Counted from the stretch's first letter, positions 28,313 through 37,386 are shown. The stretch is 64,000 bases of DNA from Bacteroidota bacterium (GCA_026391675.1 JAPLDQ010000045.1:1-64000); one strand, 5' to 3'. Numbers and translations are program-made. Notes: generated by a model from the letters alone, not told the origin.

Positions 28313-29860
28313 TCAGATTTTAATCTCGTCCTTGTTTTTATTAAAAAAATGATACTCTAAAAAATGGTAAGCAGTTAATGGTGTGATTTTTATCCATTTT
28401 TTATATTTTAAAAACCATTTTACCTGAAAAGACATCAATCCACGCGTAAGATATGCGTAAATATAAGGATTGGTAGCAATGCTGAAGTGGCTTTCGTTTT
28501 GTTCATTAATCAGATACTTAACATTGTTTTCAATCTCGTCAATAAAAAGCATACTTGGTTTTATTTTACCACTTCCATCGCAGGCAGGACATTTCTCCAA
28601 TACATCCACATTCATTTCAGGGCGAACACGCTGACGGGTAATTTGAACCAGACCAAACTTGCTGGGAGGTAATATGGTATGTTTGGTGCTGTCTTTAGCC
28701 ATTTCTTCAGAAAGTCTCTGATAAAGCTTGCGACGATTAACAGCTTCATGTAAATCAATAAAATCGACAACAATAATGCCACCCATATCTCTAAGCCTTA
28801 ACTGGCGTGCAATTTCTGTAGCAGCCTCAAGGTTTACTTCAAGTGCATTGGATTCCTGATTTTTATCTGTATTTAAACGATGACCACTGTTAACATCTAT
28901 CACATGCATTGCTTCGGTATGCTCTACAATAAGATAAACGCCGCTTTTAATACTGACAATTTTTCCGAAAGAAGCCTTAATTTGTTTATCAACACCGTAA
29001 TGTTCAAAAATTGGAACTTTACTCTTATGAAGTTTGATAATATCAGCTTTTTCAGGAGCTATGGTAAGGATATAATTTTTTATTTCTTCAGCTAAATCAG
29101 CATCATTTACTACAACAGTATTGAAATCTTTATTTAATAAATCTCTTAATATTGCTGAGGTTCTGTCTAATTCACTTAATAATTTTGATGGAGGTTTGGC
29201 ATCGCTGATTTTCTCCATAATAGAATCCCATTTACTGACTAAATTTCTTAAATCGGAATCTAATTCAGCTACATTTTTATTTTCGGCAACAGTACGGATA
29301 ATTACACCGAAATTTTTGGGTTTTATGCTCTGTATAAGTCTTTTAAGCCTGTTACGCTCTTCCTGACTTTTAATCTTTTGTGAAATTGAAATTCTGTTCG
29401 AAAATGGAACCAATACCAAAAATCTGCCGGCAAAAGAAATTTCTGATGAAATTCTGGGTCCTTTTGTGGAAATAGGTTCTTTTGCAATCTGAACCAATAT
29501 CGGTTGATTGGATTTAAGAACATTGGTAATTTTTCCTGTTTTCTCAATATCAGCCTCAATTTCAAAGTTATCCATTGTAACTTTTTCATTGGCTGACTGG
29601 GCAATTTTAATAAATTTAACCAGAGAATTGAGCTGTGGTCCTAAATCGAGGTAATGTAAAAAAGCGTCTTTTTCATAGCCAACATCAACAAAGGCAGCAT
29701 TTAATCCGGGCATTATTTTCTTTACCCTGCCCAAATAAATATCTCCAACAGTATGATTGTTGTTCTTCTTTTCCTTATTTAATTCAATTAGTTGCTTATC
29801 TTCGAGTAAGGCTATTTCAACTTCATTGGTCCTCGAATCTATGATTAATTCCTTATTCAC
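28313..29860 (-). CDS. rng: Ribonuclease G
   Basis: A 515-residue RNase E/G family endoribonuclease that processes 16S rRNA 5' ends and decays mRNA. It has the N-terminal S1-like region (GDIYLGRVKKIMPGLNAAFVDVG), the RNase H-like DNase-I-like fold with metal-binding IDVNSG and VVDFIDLH, and the zinc-link CPACDGSGK. It lacks the long RNase E scaffold tail, so RNase G is preferred. Its promoter-side neighbour on the same strand is the small basic protein/HU pair, separated from rng by a strong hairpin; a further 7-bp hairpin (29919-29940) lies in the rng leader. Confidence 0.94.
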   Translation of the reverse strand: MNKELIIDSRTNEVEIALLEDKQLIELNKEKKNNNHTVGDIYLGRVKKIMPGLNAAFVDVGYEKDAFLHYLDLGPQLNSLVKFIKIAQSANEKVTMDNFEIEADIEKTGKITNVLKSNQPILVQIAKEPISTKGPRISSEISFAGRFLVLVPFSNRISISQKIKSQEERNRLKRLIQSIKPKNFGVIIRTVAENKNVAELDSDLRNLVSKWDSIMEKISDAKPPSKLLSELDRTSAILRDLLNKDFNTVVVNDADLAEEIKNYILTIAPEKADIIKLHKSKVPIFEHYGVDKQIKASFGKIVSIKSGVYLIVEHTEAMHVIDVNSGHRLNTDKNQESNALEVNLEAATEIARQLRLRDMGGIIVVDFIDLHEAVNRRKLYQRLSEEMAKDSTKHTILPPSKFGLVQITRQRVRPEMNVDVLEKCPACDGSGKIKPSMLFIDEIENNVKYLINEQNESHFSIATNPYIYAYLTRGLMSFQVKWFLKYKKWIKITPLTAYHFLEYHFFNKNKDEIKI

Positions 29861-29918
29861 GCTTTTAGTGTATTTAGCTTGCTTAGTTAATATAAAAATT
29901 AAATATTAACCGAATGGT

Positions 29919-29940
29919 AATCACAATAAGTTGTGTGATT
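29919..29940 (-). promoter_or_regulatory. Hairpin in the rng leader
   Basis: AATCACA (29919-29925) pairs with TGTGATT (29934-29940) across an 8-base loop, 59 bases upstream of the rng start. RNase E/G genes are often autoregulated through their leaders; that role here is speculative. Confidence 0.3.
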
Positions 29941-29950
29941 ATAAATAACT

Positions 29951-29987
29951 AATTACATAGTGGCAATATGTTTGCCACTATGTAATT
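29951..29987 (-). terminator. Perfect 16-bp hairpin after the small basic protein gene
   Basis: AATTACATAGTGGCAA (29951-29966), 5-base loop, TTGCCACTATGTAATT (29972-29987). On the minus strand it is followed by an AT-rich AGTTATTTAT rather than a pure U tract. It separates the HU/basic-protein transcript from rng. Confidence 0.65.
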
Positions 29988-30012
29988 TAAAAAACAATAT
30001 TAAAAAAAAATG

Positions 30013-30102
30013 TTATTTCTTTTTATGCCTGTTTTTTCTCAAACGTTTTTTACGTTTGTGGGTTGACATTTTATGTCTTTTCCTTTTTTTTCCGCTTGGC
30101 AT
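30013..30102 (-). CDS. 29-residue Lys/Arg-rich protein, ribosomal-protein-like
   Basis: The codons read MPSGKKRKRHKMSTHKRKK then RLRKNRHKKK and stop. Of 29 residues 19 are Lys or Arg. It lies 21 bases beyond the HU stop codon on the same strand and is followed by a strong hairpin, so it has its own place in a transcript. Very similar tiny basic proteins sit next to rng/HU in other Bacteroidota from memory of the group, usually unannotated. The composition is that of a small rRNA-binding ribosomal protein (compare bacterial Thx, or the Bacteroidota-specific ribosomal protein reported as bL38), but I cannot verify identity with either. Confidence 0.75.
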   Translation of the reverse strand: MPSGKKRKRHKMSTHKRKKRLRKNRHKKK

Positions 30103-30123
30103 ATGATGAGTCCTCTTTTAGAA

Positions 30124-30408
30124 TTATTTTACTTTATTTTTAACTTCAGTAACAAAAGTTTTTGCTGGTTTAAAAGAAGGAATATTGTGTGCAGGGATAA
30201 TAATAGTTGTGTTTTTTGAAATATTTCTTCCAGTTTTTTTAGCTCTTTTTTTAATGATGAAGCTGCCAAATCCTCTTAAATAAACATTATCACCTTTTCC
30301 TAATGATGCTTTGATAGCATCCATAAATGCTTCTACAGTTGCTTGAATAGATACTTTTTCAATTCCTGTTTTGTTAGCAATTTCTGCTACGATTTCTGCT
30401 TTTGTCAT
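30124..30408 (-). CDS. hup: HU/IHF-family DNA-binding protein
   Basis: A 94-residue histone-like protein: MTKAEIVAEIANKTGI, then the dimer core (VEAFMDAIKASLGKGDNVYLRGFG), and the beta-arm region with NIPSFKPAKTFV including the Pro tip. It binds and bends DNA as a dimer and organises the nucleoid. It has the signature RGFGSFIIKKRAKKTGRN. On the minus strand a TACTTTTG box (30453-30460) upstream fits a Bacteroidota promoter. The adjacent gene downstream encodes the 29-residue basic protein. Confidence 0.95.
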   Translation of the reverse strand: MTKAEIVAEIANKTGIEKVSIQATVEAFMDAIKASLGKGDNVYLRGFGSFIIKKRAKKTGRNISKNTTIIIPAHNIPSFKPAKTFVTEVKNKVK

Positions 30409-30452
30409 ATTGCTTTAATTTTTATATGTTTTGTTTATTTTTTTTAAGACTG

Positions 30453-30460
30453 CAAAAGTA
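30453..30460 (-). promoter_or_regulatory. Putative -7 promoter element for hup
   Basis: TACTTTTG on the minus strand, 44 bases before the HU ATG, matching TAnnTTTG. The rest of the 261-bp spacer to mutY is AT-rich with nothing else recognised. Confidence 0.45.
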
Positions 30461-30669
30461 ATACTTTTTTAGATATCTCTTTCATTTTTTTCATTTTTTT
30501 TCTTCTAATTCATTCAATATAAATTCATTTTAATTTTGGTATGAATATTTTTAGCTTTTGCTTTTTGTTTTTTTATATTTTTATACATCGAAAATACCAA
30601 TGTTTTCAAATATTTCCACTTATCATTATTATGCTGTGTAGTAATGAATTACATAAATTTTGCAATTAA

Positions 30670-31725
30670 ATGAATTTTAGCGAACTCCTTATACAATGGT
30701 ATAAAAAAAATCAACGTAAATTACCCTGGAGAAATACCCGGAATCCCTATTTGATATGGATTTCAGAAATAATCTTACAGCAAACAAGAGTAAATCAAGG
30801 CTTTGAATACTATTTGCGTTTTACAGAGCGCTTTCCGGATGTGATATCCCTGGCAAATGCTAAAGAAGAAGAAGTGCTCAGGTTATGGCAGGGGCTGGGT
30901 TACTATACCCGTGCACGTAATATATACCATGCTGCTCAGCAGATAATACATGATTTTAACGGTGTATTCCCGGCAGATTATAATGATATTATTAAATTAA
31001 AAGGTATTGGAAGTTATTCTGCCAGTGCAATAGCATCAATTGCGTTTAAACAATGCTATCCGGTAATTGATGGCAATGTACTTCGTGTAATATCAAGAAT
31101 ATACGGCATTTCAATACCGGTTGACAGCGCTAAAGGAAAGAATGAAATAAAAGCAATTCTGTACGAACTTATTGATAAGCAAAATCCTGATATTTTTAAT
31201 CAGGCTATTATGGAAATAGGTGCATTAGTATGCAGTCCTAAAAGTCCGCAATGTGAGATATGTCCCTTGCAGGCTTTATGTTTTGCTTATGCTGAGAAAA
31301 AAACAGCTGATTTTCCTATAAAAGGGAAAAAGATAAGTCAGCGCTCGCGCTATTTTTATTATTTGCTTATTATACAAAAACAAGGGGAAGAGAAATATAT
31401 TTATTTACATAAGAGAACAAAAAATGATATCTGGAAAAATATGTACGATTTCCCCCTAATTGAAACAGAATCTGAAATAAATATAAACGAATATTTATTA
31501 AGTGAAATTGATGCATTACTCAAATCTTACGATTTTGTCATACAATCTGTTAGTCCAACGTTTAAGCATCAGTTAACCCATCAAACTATCTATGCCAGAT
31601 TTATCAAAATTGAAATATCATTGCCCAATCTTATCTTGAAAGATTGTAGCTTAACAATACCCGGAAATATTAATAATTATCCGATTCCAAAACTAATTGA
31701 TAACTATTTAAAAACGGATAAATAA
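30670..31725 (+). CDS. mutY: A/G-specific adenine glycosylase
   Basis: A 351-residue base-excision repair enzyme that removes adenine opposite 8-oxoguanine. The HhH-GPD domain is seen in LKGIGSYSASAIASIAF followed by VIDGNVLRVISRI with the catalytic Asp. The 4Fe-4S cluster ligands are C-x6-C-x2-C-x5-C in CSPKSPQCEICPLQALC. The C-terminal NUDIX-like domain (about 225-345) checks 8-oxoG. It is the first of a same-direction block mutY-ssb-gldE-gldD, a gene order familiar from gliding Bacteroidota. Confidence 0.95.
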   Translation: MNFSELLIQWYKKNQRKLPWRNTRNPYLIWISEIILQQTRVNQGFEYYLRFTERFPDVISLANAKEEEVLRLWQGLGYYTRARNIYHAAQQIIHDFNGVFPADYNDIIKLKGIGSYSASAIASIAFKQCYPVIDGNVLRVISRIYGISIPVDSAKGKNEIKAILYELIDKQNPDIFNQAIMEIGALVCSPKSPQCEICPLQALCFAYAEKKTADFPIKGKKISQRSRYFYYLLIIQKQGEEKYIYLHKRTKNDIWKNMYDFPLIETESEININEYLLSEIDALLKSYDFVIQSVSPTFKHQLTHQTIYARFIKIEISLPNLILKDCSLTIPGNINNYPIPKLIDNYLKTDK

Positions 31726-31868
31726 AAGTTTATCTTAATTTTTTAAAATATTTTTTAAAAAACGGAGCTAAATTAAAATATAAGAACCAGTATTTCAGCC
31801 ATATATTTCATAATAATTATTTTTTAAAAAATATTTTTGAAATTTTTTAAAATTGAAAATTTATTATG

Positions 31869-31876
31869 TAAGTTTG
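31869..31876 (+). promoter_or_regulatory. Putative -7 promoter element for ssb
   Basis: TAAGTTTG (TAnnTTTG) 45 bases before the ssb ATG, in an otherwise nearly pure A/T spacer of 196 bp. Confidence 0.4.
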
Positions 31877-31921
31877 TAAAACTAATTTTAACTATATTTA
31901 TTAATTTAAAAAACTAAAAAA

Positions 31922-32332
31922 ATGGCTGGAGTAAACAAGGTTATTTTAATTGGAAATTTAGGAAAAGATCCTGAAATTACTAACATTGGAAATGATGTAA
32001 AAAAAGCAGCTTTTTCGCTTGCAACTTCCGAATCCTACAAAAACAAAGACGGAAACAAAGTTGAACAAACCGAATGGCATAATATTGTCGTTTGGAGAGG
32101 CCTGGCTGATGTAGCAGAAAGATTTCTTCACAAAGGAAGTAAAATCTATCTTGAAGGCAAACTGAAATACCGTACTTATGATGACAAAGAAGGTAATAAA
32201 CGATATATTACTGAAATAGTAGGAGATACTTTTACTATGCTTGACGGCAGAACTACTGAAGGTAACGGCAACAATCCACCACCACCACCGGTTGATTTAC
32301 CAAGTGGACCTGATGACGATTTACCATTTTAA
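31922..32332 (+). CDS. ssb: Single-stranded DNA-binding protein
   Basis: A 136-residue SSB with an OB-fold (residues about 1-107: NKVILIGNLGKDPEI, EWHNIVVWRGLADVAERFL, KIYLEGKLKYRTY). A short, Pro-rich linker follows and then the acidic tip DDDLPF that docks DNA-repair partners. It protects ssDNA in replication and repair. Its position between mutY and gldE is conserved in the phylum. Confidence 0.96.
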   Translation: MAGVNKVILIGNLGKDPEITNIGNDVKKAAFSLATSESYKNKDGNKVEQTEWHNIVVWRGLADVAERFLHKGSKIYLEGKLKYRTYDDKEGNKRYITEIVGDTFTMLDGRTTEGNGNNPPPPPVDLPSGPDDDLPF

Positions 32333-32421
32333 TTGAATTCCCATTAATTTTTCCGTAATTTGCATTTTTAATTTCTGAAATAAATTTAATTGCATTGGAA
32401 ATAATTCATAACACTGTTTTA

Positions 32422-33738
32422 ATGATAGCAATAGCACTAACTCTTGCTATCATTAAAACTTTTACTTTAAATGTATTTATAGGAATAATAATTATTTTAT
32501 TTCTCTTAATCTTTTCTGCCCTGGTCTCTGGTTCTGAAAATGCTTTTTTTTCTCTTACGCCCACAGATATCGAGGAATACAGAAACTCACCCCATCCTCA
32601 TCATAAACTGATTATTCATCTGATTGAAAAACCTAAAAAGTTGATTGCTACGGTTTTAATTGCAATTAATTTTTTAAATACCTCAGTAGTAATCATTTCA
32701 ACCTTTGTTGTTGCTAATTTATTCGATTTTTCGGCATTTCCATTGTTGGGTATGTTAATTCAGGTTGTAGTTATTACCTCCCTCATTTTATTTATTGCTG
32801 AAATCTTACCCAAGGTATATGCCACACAAAATGCCAGGAAAATAGTTGAATTTATGGCATCACCCCTCCATTTTCTAAGCCGTGCCTTTTTCCCCTTGGT
32901 CTATCTATTGGAAAAATCAAGCTCTTTAATAGATAAAAGAATCAGCAAGAAGGGACATAATATTTCAATTTCTGAATTATCAGATGTAATAGATATTACC
33001 TCAGGTATATCAACGCCTAAGCAGGAAACCCAAATATTGCGTGGAATTGTAAACTTTGGTGATATTGATGTAAAAGAAATTATGAAATCGCGTATTGATG
33101 TCATCGCCGTTGACAGCCATACTCACTATAGTGATTTACTTGCATTGGTATTGGATACCGGCTATTCGCGAATGCCTGTTTATACTGAAAATTTTGATAA
33201 GGTTGACGGAATCTTATATATCAAGGATTTATTGCCTCATTTGGATAAAACAAATGATTTCAATTGGTTAACATTAATTCGTCCTGCTTTTTTTGTTCCT
33301 GAAAACAAAAAAATAAACGATTTACTTAAAGAATTTCAGGAAAAGAAAATACACCTTGCCATTGTTGTGGATGAATATGGCGGAACTTCAGGTATTGTGA
33401 CACTTGAAGATATTCTGGAGGAAATTGTCGGAGAAATTAATGATGAATTCGATATTGCTGCAGAAGAAGTTGATTATTCAAAAATTGACGATAATAACTA
33501 TTTATTTGAAGGTAAAACCACATTGAATGATTTTTATAAAATCCTCGGACTGGATGAAAAAGTTTTTGAAGATATCAAAGGGGAATCGGATACTTTAGCC
33601 GGATTATTACTCGAAAACCAGGGAAAAATCCCTGAAAAAAACACTGTAATTCAATTGTATAATTTTACATTTAAAGTCGAAGCTGTTGACAACAGAAGAA
33701 TTAAACGTATAAAAATAACGATAAATAATAGCCAGTAA
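32422..33738 (+). CDS. gldE: Gliding-motility protein GldE (CNNM/CorC-type membrane protein)
   Basis: About 438 residues from ATG 32422; a TTG at 32395 would add nine. An N-terminal DUF21 membrane domain (about 10-190; FSALVSGSENAFFSLTP, LILFIAEILPKVYA) is followed by a CBS pair (about 215-335; MKSRIDVIAVDS, GYSRMPVYTENFDKVDGILYI, IVVDEYGGTSGIVTLEDILE) and a CorC_HlyC domain at the C-terminus. GldE partners GldD in Bacteroidota gliding and type IX secretion, and here gldD follows directly, which supports GldE over a generic hemolysin. Confidence 0.9.
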   Translation: MIAIALTLAIIKTFTLNVFIGIIIILFLLIFSALVSGSENAFFSLTPTDIEEYRNSPHPHHKLIIHLIEKPKKLIATVLIAINFLNTSVVIISTFVVANLFDFSAFPLLGMLIQVVVITSLILFIAEILPKVYATQNARKIVEFMASPLHFLSRAFFPLVYLLEKSSSLIDKRISKKGHNISISELSDVIDITSGISTPKQETQILRGIVNFGDIDVKEIMKSRIDVIAVDSHTHYSDLLALVLDTGYSRMPVYTENFDKVDGILYIKDLLPHLDKTNDFNWLTLIRPAFFVPENKKINDLLKEFQEKKIHLAIVVDEYGGTSGIVTLEDILEEIVGEINDEFDIAAEEVDYSKIDDNNYLFEGKTTLNDFYKILGLDEKVFEDIKGESDTLAGLLLENQGKIPEKNTVIQLYNFTFKVEAVDNRRIKRIKITINNSQ

Positions 33739-33784
33739 AACCCAAAGATATTATCTAAATTAATACCATTGTAAAAAAATAAAA

Positions 33785-34366
33785 ATGAAAAGAATAGCAT
33801 TTTATATCGTATTAATATTTAGCCTTACAGGTTTGATTTCCTGTGGAGGTGAAGATTATACACCTAAACCAAAGGCTTTTTTTCGAATTGATTTACCTCA
33901 AAAATCCTATCAGACTTTTGATAGCTGTTTCCCTTATAGTTTTGAATATCCAACTTATGCCACTATTCAATTCAGTAATATGACCAATGATGCAAAATAC
34001 TGGATAAATCTTAATTTTCCTGCTTTTAATGCCACAATTCATTTTACATACAAACCCGTAAAAAACGATCTGGACAGTTTGATTGACAATACCCGTCGGT
34101 TTGTTGATAAGCATATTCCAAAGGCAACTTCTATCAAGGAAAAAACCTATGAAAACCCTGAAAATAATGTATATGCAGTAGTATATGATATTAAAGGAAA
34201 TGCAGTTGCGTCTCCCTATCAGTTTTTTGCTACCGATAAAAAGAAACATTATCTGCGCGGTGCTTTATATTTTAATATGCAGCCCAGTAACGATTCTTTG
34301 GCTCCGGTAATCAATTTTATTGAAAAAGATATCGATTACCTGATCAGTAAATTGAAGTGGAAATAG
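33785..34366 (+). CDS. gldD: Gliding-motility lipoprotein GldD
   Basis: A 193-residue lipoprotein with lipobox LISC followed by GGEDYTPKPKAFFRIDLP, the characteristic GldD start. The mature domain (FPYSFEYPTYA, WINLNFPAFNATIHFTYKP, SPYQFFATDKKKHYLRGALYF, FIEKDIDYLISKLKW) fits GldD throughout. GldD is required for gliding and T9SS-dependent export in Flavobacterium. It lies 46 bp after gldE. With six or more T9SS cargo proteins in this window, an active T9SS is expected. Confidence 0.93.
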   Translation: MKRIAFYIVLIFSLTGLISCGGEDYTPKPKAFFRIDLPQKSYQTFDSCFPYSFEYPTYATIQFSNMTNDAKYWINLNFPAFNATIHFTYKPVKNDLDSLIDNTRRFVDKHIPKATSIKEKTYENPENNVYAVVYDIKGNAVASPYQFFATDKKKHYLRGALYFNMQPSNDSLAPVINFIEKDIDYLISKLKWK

Positions 34367-34416
34367 GGCCAATGAATACAGTGATTTCAGAAATCGTAAT
34401 TCGTAATTTTTAATTG

Positions 34417-34447
34417 AATTGAGATGCTTCACTGCGTTCAGCATGAC
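34417..34447. repeat. Dispersed GTCATGCTGAAC-type intergenic repeat
   Basis: On the minus strand the spacer contains TGTCATGCTGAACGCAGTGA, continuing AGCATCTC. ATGCT and AGCAT can pair across it. Variants of this sequence recur between genes in many environmental Bacteroidota contigs. It lies between convergent gldD and lpxH. Confidence 0.5.
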
Positions 34448-34482
34448 ATAGGGAGAATACTACAGTCTAAATCCCTAATCTC

Positions 34483-35229
34483 CTAAAAATACTTTAGTTC
34501 CAGTTTATCTCCATCATAAACAATATAGGAAAAGCTTTTTACCCAATCGCCAATATTCAGATAGCGGGAATTATCTCCAATATTCATATCTAAAGGCAGG
34601 TGGCGGTGGCCGAAAATAAAAAAATCGAAATGTTCTTTCTGCAGTATTTCTTTGGCATATACCAATAAACGTTCTTTTTCCTCACCCAAAAATACTTCAT
34701 CAGTATTACCATTGGCAATGCGGCTTTTGCGTGAAAAATACAAAGCAAGACCTATGCCGAAATTGGGATGCAAACGCGCAAATAACCATTGATTAAATCG
34801 ATTCGAAAATACTTTTTTAATAAATTTATAACCATGATCATCGGGGCCTAAACCATCACCATGACCAATGTAAAAATGATGTTTACCGTAAGTAATCTTT
34901 ATAGGTGCTTTATAAATAGTAGCATTCAGTTCTTTTTCAAAATAATCATAAATCCACATATCATGATTACCGGTAAAATAATGCAGTTTAATACCTAAAT
35001 CGGAAACTTCGGCAAGTTTACCCAATAATCTGACAAATCCTTTAGGTACAACAGTTTTGTATTCAAACCAGAAATCGAAGATATCGCCCAGCAGATAAAT
35101 TTCAGCAGCATCATTTTTAACCTCATCCAGCCATTTTACCATTAATTTTTCGCGTTTCAGGCTCGAATTATAATCAGGAACACCTAAATGACTGTCGGAG
35201 ATAAAATATATTTTATGTCTGTTTTCCAA
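34483..35229 (-). CDS. lpxH: UDP-2,3-diacylglucosamine diphosphatase (LpxH-like)
   Basis: A 248-residue calcineurin-like metallophosphatase. Metal-ligand motifs are ISDSHLG, LLGDIFDFWFEY, FTGNHDMW, IGHGDGLGP and FGHRHLP, the LpxH set. The enzyme makes lipid X in lipid A synthesis. It is followed upstream on the same strand (12-bp gap) by a DUF4369 lipoprotein and then tilS, a plausible three-gene operon. LpxH rather than LpxI is supported by the phosphatase motifs. Confidence 0.88.
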   Translation of the reverse strand: MENRHKIYFISDSHLGVPDYNSSLKREKLMVKWLDEVKNDAAEIYLLGDIFDFWFEYKTVVPKGFVRLLGKLAEVSDLGIKLHYFTGNHDMWIYDYFEKELNATIYKAPIKITYGKHHFYIGHGDGLGPDDHGYKFIKKVFSNRFNQWLFARLHPNFGIGLALYFSRKSRIANGNTDEVFLGEEKERLLVYAKEILQKEHFDFFIFGHRHLPLDMNIGDNSRYLNIGDWVKSFSYIVYDGDKLELKYF

Positions 35230-35241
35230 TATGTTGTGATT

Positions 35242-36009
35242 TTAATGTTTGTTTTTGGCATTTGCTTCATCTAATAATTTCTTTTCCAGAAACATCATTT
35301 TATGTTGTTTTATTCGTTTGGCAAAATCTATGGCATGCGTATTCATAGGCAAAACTTTTAATAAATCGATGCTTACCTTTTCAAATAATGGGAAATCGCT
35401 TTCTTCTTTAATAACTGCATCGCGGTTTAGCGGTTGATATAATGCAATGATTGCAGCCAATGAACTGCTGTTGTTTTTAACGAAATTAAGCTGAAATTCG
35501 CGTTGATTATCAAGAATTTTATAATAACAACTATCCAGATCTCGTTTAATTTCAACCCTGTTAGCCATATTAACAGCTGTTTCCCATATTTTTCCGATAG
35601 AATCGAGTTTATGTAAATTGGGTTGTAAATGATTATTTAAATCAGATAATAATTCACTATCGCGGTTTCCTTTTATACTGTATGTTTTTTCGTATTTTTC
35701 GTAATCTGTTTCAAGGAAAATATGTTCACCTTTATCTGCTATGAATGATATAAAATGATTAGCATCTTTTGTTAACATATAAATTCCTTTTTCTTCAGAC
35801 TTAATGATAAATGAAAATTTGCCTTCCTTGTCAAGTGACACAGAATCAACAGGAATAACTGCATGTATCGTTATTTTTTGCAGAAGGAATTTATGTTTAT
35901 CTGCATTGGTAATTTTACCTTCAATACAAAAACTATCAGCCGGAATTTTGTTTTTATTGTTACATGATAACAATAAAAGTGTGAGTAAAAAGAGAATAAT
36001 TTTCTGCAT
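35242..36009 (-). CDS. DUF4369 lipoprotein without a thioredoxin domain
   Basis: A 255-residue lipoprotein (lipobox LLLSC followed by NNKNK). Residues about 25-130 are a DUF4369 domain (FCIEGKITNADKHKFLLQKI, SVSLDKEGKFSFIIKSEEKG). The family is usually N-terminal to a TlpA/ResA-type thioredoxin domain; here the rest is helical, with no CxxC, so the redox part is absent. Envelope anchoring is likely; function is unknown. Promoter-like TAACTTTG (36024-36031, minus strand) lies 14 bases before the ATG. Confidence 0.8.
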   Translation of the reverse strand: MQKIILFLLTLLLLSCNNKNKIPADSFCIEGKITNADKHKFLLQKITIHAVIPVDSVSLDKEGKFSFIIKSEEKGIYMLTKDANHFISFIADKGEHIFLETDYEKYEKTYSIKGNRDSELLSDLNNHLQPNLHKLDSIGKIWETAVNMANRVEIKRDLDSCYYKILDNQREFQLNFVKNNSSSLAAIIALYQPLNRDAVIKEESDFPLFEKVSIDLLKVLPMNTHAIDFAKRIKQHKMMFLEKKLLDEANAKNKH

Positions 36010-36023
36010 TTTCTGATTTTTTG

Positions 36024-36031
36024 CAAAGTTA
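36024..36031 (-). promoter_or_regulatory. Putative -7 promoter element for the DUF4369-lpxH pair
   Basis: TAACTTTG on the minus strand matches TAnnTTTG, 14 bases upstream of ATG 36009; a leader of only about 8 nt is implied. Confidence 0.45.
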
Positions 36032-36060
36032 GTATTTGATAAATATTTCTGCTTAAAAAT

Positions 36061-37386
36061 TTACATTTCTATTAAATATCCTCTGATTGATTTGTTTGTT
36101 AATTTAAAACGTTCGTCAATACGCCAGCCTACAACCCATACAATATCTTCACCCGAGCATAACAACCATGTATTTTCTTTTTCAATAATTGACAATTTTT
36201 GATCTGTAAAAAAGTCGCTTATTTTCTTTTTGCCTTTCATTCCAAATGGATAAAAGTAATCGCCCTGCTTCCATTTTCGCAATTGCAAAGGGAATTTTAA
36301 TTTATCAAAATCAAGATAGGCATGGTTTTTATCCGGATTTATTTTTATCATCTCAGATTCTGTTGTTATCCGAAGGTCGAGAGCTATAGGAATACTTATT
36401 TGATTATCATTTTCATTAATATTAAAAACTTCATATTTTAATGCAGTTTTGCTGATTTCGGTAATTATTATATGTTCACGGTCTTTAAGCAAACGATGGG
36501 TTGATGAAAAAAATTGTTTGCCCGATATATCATCAAGTGTTGCAATCAGCTTATCAATGGCTTCGATATTGAAATTATAAGGCAATAAAAAATGGAAAAG
36601 ATAAATTCTTAAAGGATACAGCATTTTTAACCGCACAATACTCAGTTGAACAGATGATTTATGTATTTCAACAATCTCTTTTCTTTTTATTTCAAGCATT
36701 TCATTAAATACAACCTCTGTATCCTTAATTTTATTAATATTTTCGAACATTATTTTTTCGAAATCTGAAGTCAAATGCTTAAATTCAGGAATAATCTTAT
36801 GGCGTATGGCATTGCGTAAATATTTGTCAGAGTTGTTGGAACTGTCTTCGCGGTATATCAATTTATTTTCTTTAGCGAACTTTTCAATTTTATTACGGGT
36901 AGTGAACAGCAAAGGCCGGATTAAATGATTTTGCTTGGGTAAAATACCATGTAAACCTGCTATGCCTGTTCCTCTGAGTAAATTGATAAAAAAGGTTTCA
37001 ATTTCATCGTTCTGGTGATGTGCTGAGGCGTAATATTGATAATGCTCAGAAATTACAAGGCTTTCAAACCAATCATATCTTAACCTGCGGGCTGCCATTT
37101 GTACTGAAACTCCCATTTCTGCTACTGTTTCCATGGTATTAAACTGTTTTACATGAAACGGAGCATTGTATTTTTCAGCAAGGGTTTTCACAAAAGTCTC
37201 ATCAGCAAAAGCCTCATCTCCTCTCAGTTGAAAATTGCAATGTGCAATGCCAAAATCTAATCCGGCCTGATGGAAAAGTTCACACATTACTACAGAATCT
37301 ATACCACCGCTAACTGTAAGTAATATCTTATCTTTTCTGGTAAAAAGATTTTGAGATGATACGTATTTTTTAAACTGATTAAGCAT
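36061..37386 (-). CDS. tilS: tRNA(Ile)-lysidine synthase
   Basis: A 441-residue enzyme that modifies C34 of tRNA-Ile(CAU) to lysidine, changing AUG to AUA decoding. The PP-loop LLTVSGGIDSVVMCELF, DFGIAHCNFQLRGDEA and ASAHHQNDEIETFFINLLRGTG are the ATP-binding and catalytic segments. A C-terminal TilS domain (about 355-435; LRKWKQGDYFYPFGMKGKKKISDFF) is present. The length fits the long TilS form. It is 51 bp upstream of the DUF4369 gene, which has its own promoter-like box. Confidence 0.95.
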   Translation of the reverse strand: MLNQFKKYVSSQNLFTRKDKILLTVSGGIDSVVMCELFHQAGLDFGIAHCNFQLRGDEAFADETFVKTLAEKYNAPFHVKQFNTMETVAEMGVSVQMAARRLRYDWFESLVISEHYQYYASAHHQNDEIETFFINLLRGTGIAGLHGILPKQNHLIRPLLFTTRNKIEKFAKENKLIYREDSSNNSDKYLRNAIRHKIIPEFKHLTSDFEKIMFENINKIKDTEVVFNEMLEIKRKEIVEIHKSSVQLSIVRLKMLYPLRIYLFHFLLPYNFNIEAIDKLIATLDDISGKQFFSSTHRLLKDREHIIITEISKTALKYEVFNINENDNQISIPIALDLRITTESEMIKINPDKNHAYLDFDKLKFPLQLRKWKQGDYFYPFGMKGKKKISDFFTDQKLSIIEKENTWLLCSGEDIVWVVGWRIDERFKLTNKSIRGYLIEM

